64,000 bases of DNA from Chaetoderma sp. LZ-2023a (lineage: Eukaryota > Mollusca > Caudofoveata > Chaetodermatida > Chaetodermatidae). The stretch is from contig CM067360.1 of the NCBI GenBank assembly GCA_034401795.1, positions 119,978,109 to 120,042,108 on the forward strand, given 5' to 3'. Below, one piece after another: positions 1 to 9,786 of the stretch. The translations under genes were made by a program, and so were the position numbers. The notes beneath the pieces were generated by a model, which saw nothing but the letters and a program-made list of their open reading frames with translations, did no database searches and had not been told where the DNA came from. How positions within the stretch are numbered: position 1 is the first letter of the stretch; each line of letters begins with the position of its first letter.

Positions 1-45
1 AAAACGCACGTCCAGCGTCGTCTGCTCGGCTGATTTGGGACAGAG

Positions 46-3000
46 GTGACAATATCCCAGGTTGAAGGCAAGACAAACGTGGTCCCATTGACTGGTAGAG
101 CATCTTCTATCATACACGAATCATATGCAGCATCAACCATTGACGAGAGTAATGAAACCATGCGACGTGTTAGACTGATGGGATCTATGATTAATCAAAC
201 AATTACAGATATTGATCAACCATCAGATGTGCATCCAGAACCGTCCAGTTTAGACCTTGAACAGCTTGAAATAGATGTGCCAGATGCATTGAAACATCTT
301 ATTTCATGTATCTATTCTGAACCTCGTAGTAAATCTGCCAAGTTGAAAAATAAACTTAAGATGGTATCTGTATGTAATGTTATCATGCAAGCTGCTGTTG
401 GAAAGCAATCATTTGTATCACCACTGCTTTTGTCCATTGGTGTGTTCATCCACCAGTCTACCCGCTCCCGTGTGATCATAGATATGCTCTCATCCCTGGG
501 ACTCAGTGCTTCCTATGGCCAGGTAATTGCATTTCAGAGATCTGCAGTTGGAAGCACATCCGTTGAAGACCCGTGTCCTGGGCTCGTGGAGAAGAAGGAT
601 GGAGGGGGGTTCTGTCAATGGGTAGCTGACAATTTTGATTACAACGAGGACACGAGTTCTGGTCACGATACAACGCATGTGATGGGGATCATTTCGTGTC
701 AAACAATGGCATCAACCGAAAGCAGGGCTAACCCAGTTGTGGCAATATGTCGTAACACTATAACTGCTGATGAGATCAAAGAAGCTGGTGAGTTTGGGAG
801 CTTCATGCTACCCTACACGTCTTCTAATACATCCCTAATGGCAGATGTAAGGATAAAGACCATTAACCCCATCAGCTTACATATTGCTATGCACGGTCAA
901 TTAGACACATTGTGGTTGTACTCTAGCCTTCTCACAAGGCAGCCACACCTCTGACAGGGGTTCATGTCTGAAATAACGACATGCAACAATTGCCACTGCA
1001 CGGCAGTAGTTTACAACCCTATGGTACCTTTGAATGAAGCTGTATATAGTAACATGATGTATGTGCAGTCCCAATCCCTAAAGGCAGGACTGTGGTGCGC
1101 AACCATAATATGTGACTAGCCATTGTACTTAAGCTACACAATTAAGTAAGACACTCATCCACGTTTTAGGAACATGTATATAAGGCTGGGTAGCTTCCAT
1201 CAACTAATGTCCTTTCTTGGAGCGGGCTGTAAGATTATGGAGGGGAGTGGGATCGATGATTTGTGGCAACCGTGTATGCTAGGAATTCCCTACCTAGGAT
1301 AATGGAGGGAAAAGCTTACACACAGACATTAAGAGCATGCCTCCTTACAGATGCCGCATTGCATCTTTTGCTAATTCAACCCGATGTTGATATAATTTCT
1401 CTACAAGGCAGTGCTGCAGACAACACACCCAGCAGTACATATGGTGAATCTGAATTTGCAGGGCTGCAAGATGAAGAAAGTGATGTTGATCCTGATAGCG
1501 ATGACGCTTCGGATGAGCAAACAACCGAAACATAAACATGCTGTGAAAGTCACACACATATGTCAACGGATGATATGTGGTCAGAGCTGCGCAATTTATA
1601 CGATGCTATTATGTCACATGATATTTCAGCAGACGATGTTTGTGGCAATGACCATTTGCAAGACCTATGTAAGCAAGTTTCTAATTTGAAGGAAAACGTA
1701 GAACTGGTAAATTGTGGTCGTTGTTCATGGAATTTGTCGCCATTGTACGATTGTTCATCAGGGCTGAGCGTACTGGTAATTGGCTCCTTCATTTAAAGGC
1801 GACACAACTAATGTTGCCATTCTTTGCTGCTCCAGGGCACAACAATTACACAAAGTGTTGTCGCCTTTGCCTCCAAGATTCTGATGATCTATGTACTTGT
1901 CTGGATGGTCCCATGCACGAAGGGCACTTTGATGTACGCAGGAATGCTAAACTGTATTCGAGTGGTGCCTGGTCTGATATGACAATTGAACATAGTCTAA
2001 TGGGAGCTGGGACGACACAGGGTGGATTGATCAATATAACGCACAAGGAATCCGCTAGAACAAAATGGCATCTCACTGCACACATCATAGCACAGTACAC
2101 ACACGCTCTGCGGTCATTGACTGACACGTTCACCGGGACACGGTCGGAAGAACACAGAGATGTTCACCATGCAAATATGAGACGAGATGTAGAAGACATG
2201 ACGAAATTCACTCTGTTTCTCAGAGAACACAATCCATTCGCAGTTGAAGACGACCAACTGATAAATATCGCAACTGGTTTGATTGCAGACGATCCTGTTA
2301 CTGCCGCTGATGCCATTGATATTGGTCGAAGAATTCATGAGAAGTTAAATGAGAAAAGGTTTGGTGGCATTACGCTAAAGAAAGCAGATCAAGCTGTAAC
2401 ATTTGCTGTCATGCAACAGGTAGTTAAAGTAGGAAATGAAGATGTCCATATGTCTTCCCAGGAGCTGTACCATCGCTTAATGTCAACTGCATCTGTTTCA
2501 GGCCCTCCAGACAAAGCGATCTTTGAATACGAGCTTGCAACGGTATGTCCCGCCCTCTTCCACGATGACGGAACTATGAGGAAATCGCAAAAGTCACAAC
2601 TGGCGAAGTATATAATTGAAATAAACACATCTATGCTACATCAAGAGACAACATAGCCAGCTGCAAGAGTATTTGATGGCTGCGCACTTTTGCATCGGAT
2701 ACCATGGCCTAAAGTTGGATCAATGGAGACCGTTTGTAGCTCATTCGTAGCATCAGCAGTACATTATCAGAGGCGTGATGCGCCTGTATGCGTTATATTT
2801 GATAACTATCAAACTGAGACCACAAAAGATCAAGTACGGAAGCGACGACGACTTAATCAAGTTGGCGCTCCTGATGTAGCTGTCAAAGACAACACACCTG
2901 TTCCAGGAAACAAAACTGGATTTCTATCAAACAAACGCAACAAGCAGAATACCATAACTCTGTTGGCAACACATTTATCAGATGCAGGTGTTGAGGTGGT

Positions 3001-3811
3001 ACATGCTGTAGATGAAGGCGATGCTGAGGTGGTGATTGTAAGGAGAGCATTAGAATTGGCAGGAACTGAAAGAAAAACGATAGTTGTTGCTGATGATACA
3101 GACATATTGATCTTACTCCTCTATCAGGCAAGCACCTCTGCACATAGTTTCCTACACCAAAGCAACATAAGCTATGCATCAAAGTGGCCACAGATATCTT
3201 AGGCAAAGAATTGTGTATGTGCCTGCCATTCGTCCATAGTATGTCTGGATGTGACACGGCATCAGCTGTATATGGTATGGGCAAAGTAAAGCATATGAAC
3301 ATGACCCACTCTTCACCAACCCTCAGACAAGATGTACTTGCATTTGGCGACATCTCCAGATCAAAGGGAGATATAATGGTTATTCGTGAAAAGTACATTA
3401 AGTCTTTGCATAGTGCTGGATCAAGAAGTCCTGGCTTAGACAATCTCAGATACATGACTGCCATCTCTCCTAAGCATGTACCAGTTTGAAAGGATGCCAC
3501 CCACACGTAGGGCAGCATGCTTCCATAGCCTTCGGGTTCATCTTCAAGCAAGCACATGGCTTCACCTAAAAACTGTGTTAAAGAAAGAAGAGTATGGTTA
3601 TGCAGTAGAACAAGGATGAGTGACGGCGATCATTACGGACAAGTCAGCAGCGCCTCCGGAGATACTTCTAAATATAAGGTGGCAGTGTAAAAGCAGCACG
3701 CGTCTGAGTTCCTCGTGTAGTTGCTCCAAGAAAGGCATTCCCTGTAGCACACATTGTAAATGTGAAGGTCACTGCCGTAACAGCTCGAAATTTGAAAGTG
3801 ATAATGCATAG
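46..3811 (+). pseudogene. Decayed copy 1 of a FEN-like nuclease / CXC-cluster gene family
   Basis: This is a near full-length but broken copy of a multicopy invertebrate family of unknown function. Recognisable blocks in order: an N-terminal part (46-954) with VADNFDYNEDTSSGHDT; GSFHQLMSFLGAG near 1189; RAERTGNWLLHLKATQLMLP (about 1760-1810) within a 314-residue frame ending at 2656; a nuclease part (2657-3489); and a cysteine cluster (3620-3811, CSCSKKGIPCSTHCKCEGHC). The nuclease part resembles FEN1/XPG: CVIFDNYQTETTKD resembles the FEN VFDG...K block, DEGDAEVV resembles the EAEA block, VVADDTDILILLLY resembles the second acidic pair, and SGCDTASAVYGMGK resembles the GCDY...GIGPK helical-turn block. 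The frame changes several times and an in-frame stop separates the 314-residue part from the nuclease part, so it is not functional as read. The nuclease role is inferred from motifs. Whether the family is a host gene or a mobile-element gene is not shown here. Family membership is strong; function is tentative. Confidence 0.8.
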
Positions 3812-4149
3812 ACAAATTTCAGCCATTCTGGCTGTTCGCTGTGTTTCACAACAGTCGCTCAGTTTGCATTAAATTTTTAGTTTATCAAGTGATTTTGATG
3901 ATGACATACTTTAAACTGTACAACGCTTACCAAAACACGTTTTTTAGAGTCAAAATACATATTACCTGGTCATTGGTCATCGCCTTGGCGGCCATTTTGA
4001 ACTTCCTCTAAAAAACATATTTCCCCATGTGTGAATTTTGGAGAATTTTTCTGGGATGTATTTTGGGCCATACCGAAGTGATTAAAACACAAAATTGTCT
4101 GTTATACAAAATGTCCGGGTCCATGTCAATTTCTACTGTACTACCTGTA
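3812..4149. other. Spacer between two convergent decayed genes, with a short palindrome
   Basis: No gene is seen. Inverted arms around CGTTTTTTAGAG (about 3937-3953) and CTCTAAAAAACA (about 4009-4022) bracket about 55 bases. The spacer lies between the 3' ends of decayed copies 1 and 3 and may be tail sequence of one of them. Confidence 0.4.
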
Positions 4150-5895
4150 TAAAATAGTCAGTGGCATTTGCGAGAACAGGTGCTGATGTGCATTGTGTTT
4201 CTGTCCACAACCACATCTATCTCACTATGTCTCCACTGCTCTTTTCCATATCCATGTTCGATAGTTCGTCCTCAGCATGTGGCGATATAGATGCTCCTCT
4301 GTTGGTGGCAATAGATAGTTTTCTGACTGTTGCGTATCCAGCATTTCATACCTATGTGTGCAATATCAACGATCTGTAGTTGTCCATACATGTCACGCCA
4401 ACTTGCAGCAACCCTTCATGATATGTTTAGTAGTGCCTGTATTTAACCGAGTCACGCCCCATTACCGCACCGAAACCAATGATAGCATTTAGTCAGCGAT
4501 GGCGGGGACGTTTTGGCTATGGATCTGGCATCAACCAAACAGTGTATATTCAAGTTACCTGATTTGAAGTTGATACGTGCAGAATAACGCTCAGCATATG
4601 TTATCAGCAGTATATCTACATCAGAGTGTTTGCGTCCACGAGTCCGTGTATGTTGTATATTCAAGATCATTCAGGCATCTGTTTCCTCCAGAAAGCACAT
4701 ACGATCTTCACACAATTGTACATTGCAAGTGTTGCCATCAATCTTAAAATGTGTGTAGACACATATAGCCATTTTCCTGGTAGAAGTGCAATGTACTTTG
4801 TGATTGGCCACTCCTTCGACACGAACTCCGATAGAGACACTGCGTTCACTCTACCAACTAGAAATTGTTTTCTGCTCTACTGATTTGATGTTGTCCTTTG
4901 GTCTTCAACAGATATTCTGAAGTTTGCCATCCCTACCTCACTACTACGCTAAATACGCTCTGCATTTCTTATATAATTTAACTTGTAACATCAGCAACAC
5001 ATCTATCCGTTTGCCTCCTGGCCTGCAATGTGGTTATATGCATTGTAGGAATAGCTGTGCAGCAACTACGCCCAAAGTGTCTGGAGTATAACTGGCTATA
5101 GCATCAAATGAATACAGTTAAAATGTAGTCAATGAGGGAGAAACGGACTAAGCGGCACGACTTCTTCAGTGTTCGCTTCCATAACAGATTCGTGAATTTG
5201 AATTGTAACTTGTGGCGTTTTAATGACAATTCACGTCTTCTTTATAGTGATATATAAGTCGTCCTCTGCAGAGTAATGATCCTGGTAATAAATGATGTCA
5301 CTGCCTGCCCACCAATCTCTTTAAGCACGAGCTAACGTGTCTGTTGCTGTTGTGGGGTTATTAATGTCGAAGCCACAATTCAATATAGGCCTATTTATGC
5401 TACTTGTTGATGCAAAGGGAAATACACCCCAATCCGTGCAGGTTAGAAAAATCCAGCAGACATCCTCTTTCAATCAGGAATGACTCCACTGTCATCAATG
5501 TTGATCCCAGGCAGCGTACGGCATTTAACAGTCATGCTGTGATAAGATCCACCTAGCAACTTTCCTTCCGTGTTTCAGCTTGATTTAACAAGGCCACCTT
5601 TGCCAGGCATTGCACTGGCTTTTCTGTCACATAATCTAGTGGACGGTTGACAAACTTATTTGAAGGACCGAGTTGAGCTACAAAGCTACCGTTTACCAAA
5701 TATTGATGCGCTGCCCTATGTGATGGGTGTAACTCTAATATGTTAATGGGTTGGTATGTGAACAGACAGGCATATCTAGCAAGAAAATGATGAACAGTTG
5801 ACTCTGAGCAGATTTTGTTGTGGATATTATTGTGGGAATTTACGGGAAATGGTGGCACTTGTGAATCCAAGATGGCGGCCATAATGGGCACTTTT
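4150..5895 (-). pseudogene. Decayed copy 3 of the FEN-like nuclease family, a different subfamily
   Basis: On the minus strand, scattered conserved blocks appear in family order. The middle block (5891-5553) contains LELHPSHRAAHQYLVNGSF. A block at 4849-4667 contains SKEWPITKYIALLPGKWLYV. The nuclease core (4670-4452) has SDVDILLITYAERYSARI, which corresponds to the DTDxLxLL block of copy 1, followed by a weak remnant of the GCDS block. Near 4250 LPPTEEHLYRHMLRTNYR matches the family's C-terminal LPPT segment. Stops and frame changes separate every block. The blocks resemble the multicopy proteins annotated as uncharacterised in invertebrate genomes, and differ enough from copy 1 to be another subfamily. 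It converges on copy 1. I see no terminal repeats. About 600 bases between 5550 and 4960 hold no block I recognise. Confidence 0.68.
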
Positions 5896-5966
5896 TACAG
5901 TGGCAACGAGTGATTCTGGAGTCCTCTATGGACCCAGGTATTGCCCCACCACCCACCTCCACCCCG

Positions 5967-6866
<900 letters not shown>

Positions 6867-6944
6867 CACACACACACGAATGCACGCCCGCACGCCCGCA
6901 CGGCCGTACGCACGCACTTACGCACGCACTTACGCACGCACTTA

Positions 6945-7000
<56 letters not shown>

Positions 7001-7336
7001 CACATCTGAACGAATGCACGAATGCATGCAATAACACCTGCACACAGTAATACATGCACGAATGCACGCAATAATGCATGCATGAATGCATGCACGAACG
7101 AACGCACGAATGCATGCACGCACACACCCACGCACTAATGTACTCACGAATTAATGCACCCACACCCACATACACACACGCACACATACACCCGCGCAAG
7201 TATAGATGCACACACGTGCGGATGTACGAGCACACCCCCACACACATACACACATACGAACAAACGCCCGGACGCACGAACGAACGAACGAACGCACGCA
7301 CGAACGAACGCACGCACGCACGTACGCACACATACT
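6867..7336. repeat. Degenerate (ACGC)n / (CA)n microsatellite
   Basis: CACG-type tetranucleotides with interspersed AATG and CACA variants. Arg-Thr-His-Ala and Cys-Val-Arg-Ala frames on both strands are translation artefacts. The 3' end of the minus-strand Penelope-like element lies at or near its right edge. Confidence 0.95.
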
Positions 7337-7419
7337 TTTGCAGACACAAAATTAAAAGATGTCCTACGGATATGATTTCATGTTGCCCCACCATTGATTT
7401 TGGTTGGGATTAGATTTAT

Positions 7420-9786
7420 TTAAGAATAGGTAGGGAGGGATGAAACCTTGTCATTGTTATCAGGAACCATAAGGTCTAACTTTGATCTTACTAGCAAATC
7501 TTTCAGGTTTGGATTTCTATTGTAAGCTATTACTGGTCGTGCTTTGATCGGTTCCTTTAATTTAGATTGCAACTGTGAATATTCGTCTTTCATGGTTTTT
7601 GCTAATTCAACATTACGTCTATTGTATATGAGTTGAAATGGGATAATTTTGTTCTTTTGTGATATTCCCGAATCTACATTTATTCCAAATGGTGCTTTTG
7701 TTTGGAGTGTTCTAATCCAATGGCCTTCTCGGATTTTGCGAAACGAACTCGTTTCTTCCTCACTATCGAAGGTCGGAATCTGTTCTATTGGCATGATTTC
7801 AAAATGATGTTCAACTGAATGATCAGGAAGTTGGAAATGTTGAGCAATTGGCGTATCTGCTGAGGTGTTAATATCAGAAACGTGGCGTCTAGCACGCACT
7901 CTAAATGCATTTTTTGTTTCACCAACATACTGTTTCTGGCAAAGGGCACAATTGATCAAATAAACTACATTCTCAGAATCACAATGCATATTAGTTCGGA
8001 TATGATATTCATTATTAGTTTGAAAGCTCAGGAATGTTTGTTGGTTTACAATATAGTTGTTTACTTTGCATCTATTTTTGTCGCATTTAGAAACTGATCC
8101 ATCGCACATGATTGGTTTATTGTGTTTAATTTGGACAGGCTCAAACTCGGGTCCGCTATGAGGTTTTAGATTTTCAAGCTCATTGATGGTGTCTGCTTTA
8201 ATTTTTCGAAGAAAACGGGCTGAATAGCCTCGTGCTTTCAAAGCATCAAACAGAGTAGAGCATGCACTATTCAGATTTCGCCTGTTGCTAGAGTTTCGAA
8301 AAAATCTTATGATTTGCGATTTGATCAAACCTTTAAATGTGTGTGGAGGATGAAATGATTTTTTGTGAAGCAGCTGATGTGAGTCTGTTGGCTTAAAGAA
8401 TACTTTATATTCTAATTTTCCAGAGGAATCAAATTGAGGACCCTTATAGATCGTGACATCTAAAAAGTCAACAGATGTTCCACTAATAGTAGCTTTTAGC
8501 TTGGTATTTGAATCTTGGTTATTTAAAATGCGGAAAAATTCCCAAAAGTCTTCTTCTGAATGTTGCCAAACTATGAAGATGTCATCTAGATATCTGAGGT
8601 AAAGAAGAGGCTTTTTGGTTGATTTGTTCAGTGCCTCCACTTCCCACTCCGCAACATAAATCGTGGCAAAATTTGGGCTGAATCGTTTACCCATTGCGCA
8701 TCCACAGATTTGAAGGTAATTTTCACCATTAAATTGGAAATCGTTTCCTTTAAGACTTAGCTCTAATAATTTTAGAATTTCCGTGTCTGGTCGATCTGGA
8801 TCAGGAAATTTGACAAAAGAATTCTTAATAGCATTGACTCCAGCATCAATATCTATATTGGTATACATAGCATCTATGTCTAATGTGACTAAATATGCAT
8901 CTTTCGGAACTGACAATTTGGATAACTTTGAAAGAAAGTGTTCAGTGTTCTTGAGAAAGCTCTTGTGTCTATTAGCAATGGGCTTTAAATAGTAATCAAT
9001 ATATTCTGAAATGCCATAAGACTCACTGCCACAGTCTGAAATGATGGGTCGTCCAGGAGGTGTCAATGGATCTAACCAGGTGCTGATAGGTTTATGGATT
9101 TTAGGCAAGATATAAAATGTCCGATTTTGTGGATTATTCTCACCTAGCAGATACTTTAGCTGTTTCTTATCGATGTACTTATCTGTATGCAATGAATTAA
9201 GTATTTCAATGAAATTTTGTCGGTTTTGAGGCCAAATTAAATTATCAAGTTTTCTGTAATGCCTGGTGTTAGTTAACTGCCTTTCGGCCTCGCGGATGTA
9301 GTTTTCTCTAGACATAATCACAGTTGCTGAACCTTTATCGGCTGGTTTTATAATAATATTTTGATTTCTACGTAATTTGTTGATAGCCTGTTGTTCGAGA
9401 AATGAAAGGTTTTGCTTATTGTTTGTAACTGGCAATGATCTGGCTATACCAGCAACCGTTTTTATGGTTGCTTTAACATTGTCATCAACTAGCCTATCTG
9501 GAGGGTCCCAACCGGAGTTTCCAGTGAATGGTTTTGACTCTCCATTTAAATTTCGAAAATGATGGGCTATTTTTACTGAATGACCAAAATTAGCTACTTC
9601 AATAAGACCTGTGTCTAAAAGCAAATCTAATCCTGTTTTTGGTTTTGGAGTTGGTATAAAAGTAAGACCACGATCGAGAATTGATTTTTCAGATGGTGAG
9701 AGATCATAGTCAGCTGCTAAATTGACAAGGTTTGTTCCTAATCCTATGTTAGGGGAGCTATTGCCTTGACCCACATTTAGTTTAAA
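7420..9786 (-). CDS. PLE ORF2: reverse transcriptase with C-terminal GIY-YIG endonuclease
   Basis: This is the replication enzyme of the element: it should nick target DNA and copy the element RNA into it. Residues are numbered from the GTG at 9774. RT motifs: KPADKGSATVIM at 143-154, PKIHKP at 224-229, GRPIISD at 241-247, catalytic DxD in LVTLDIDAMYTNI (D299, D301), MGKRFSPNFA at 361-370, and YLDD at 395-398. A cysteine-rich linker (C557, C564, C569, C598) precedes the GIY-YIG domain: VVYLINCALCQKQYVG at 603-618 carries C609 and C612 between the two half-motifs, then RVRARRH (625-631), E683 and a WIRTLQTKAPFGINV tail. The frame is open from 9786, overlapping the end of ORF1. Its first methionine is about residue 154, inside the RT, so an independent AUG start is unlikely; -1 frameshifting from ORF1 fits. 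No premature stops. Confidence 0.93.
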   Translation of the reverse strand, partial: FKLNVGQGNSSPNIGLGTNLVNLAADYDLSPSEKSILDRGLTFIPTPKPKTGLDLLLDTGLIEVANFGHSVKIAHHFRNLNGESKPFTGNSGWDPPDRLVDDNVKATIKTVAGIARSLPVTNNKQNLSFLEQQAINKLRRNQNIIIKPADKGSATVIMSRENYIREAERQLTNTRHYRKLDNLIWPQNRQNFIEILNSLHTDKYIDKKQLKYLLGENNPQNRTFYILPKIHKPISTWLDPLTPPGRPIISDCGSESYGISEYIDYYLKPIANRHKSFLKNTEHFLSKLSKLSVPKDAYLVTLDIDAMYTNIDIDAGVNAIKNSFVKFPDPDRPDTEILKLLELSLKGNDFQFNGENYLQICGCAMGKRFSPNFATIYVAEWEVEALNKSTKKPLLYLRYLDDIFIVWQHSEEDFWEFFRILNNQDSNTKLKATISGTSVDFLDVTIYKGPQFDSSGKLEYKVFFKPTDSHQLLHKKSFHPPHTFKGLIKSQIIRFFRNSSNRRNLNSACSTLFDALKARGYSARFLRKIKADTINELENLKPHSGPEFEPVQIKHNKPIMCDGSVSKCDKNRCKVNNYIVNQQTFLSFQTNNEYHIRTNMHCDSENVVYLINCALCQKQYVGETKNAFRVRARRHVSDINTSADTPIAQHFQLPDHSVEHHFEIMPIEQIPTFDSEEETSSFRKIREGHWIRTLQTKAPFGINVDSGISQKNKIIPFQLIYNRRNVELAKTMKDEYSQLQSKLKEPIKARPVIAYNRNPNLKDLLVRSKLDLMVPDNNDKVSSLPTYS
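9726..9768 (-). promoter_or_regulatory. Candidate stimulatory stem-loop downstream of the slippery site
   Basis: In RNA sense, CAAGG (9768-9764) can pair with CCUUG (9730-9726), enclosing an inner hairpin CCUAA (9753-9749) with UUAGG (9741-9737). It begins 11 nucleotides after the heptamer, slightly more than the usual 5-9. The stems are short, so the structure is only plausible. Confidence 0.4.

Noticed and set aside
2883-3557. 224-residue minus frame opposite the nuclease-like gene
   Set aside because: Shadow of the plus-strand coding remains; no recognisable motif.
9774-9774. GTG as the translation start of PLE ORF2
   Set aside because: GTG starts are rare in animals; the in-phase UUUAAAC heptamer just upstream is a better explanation.
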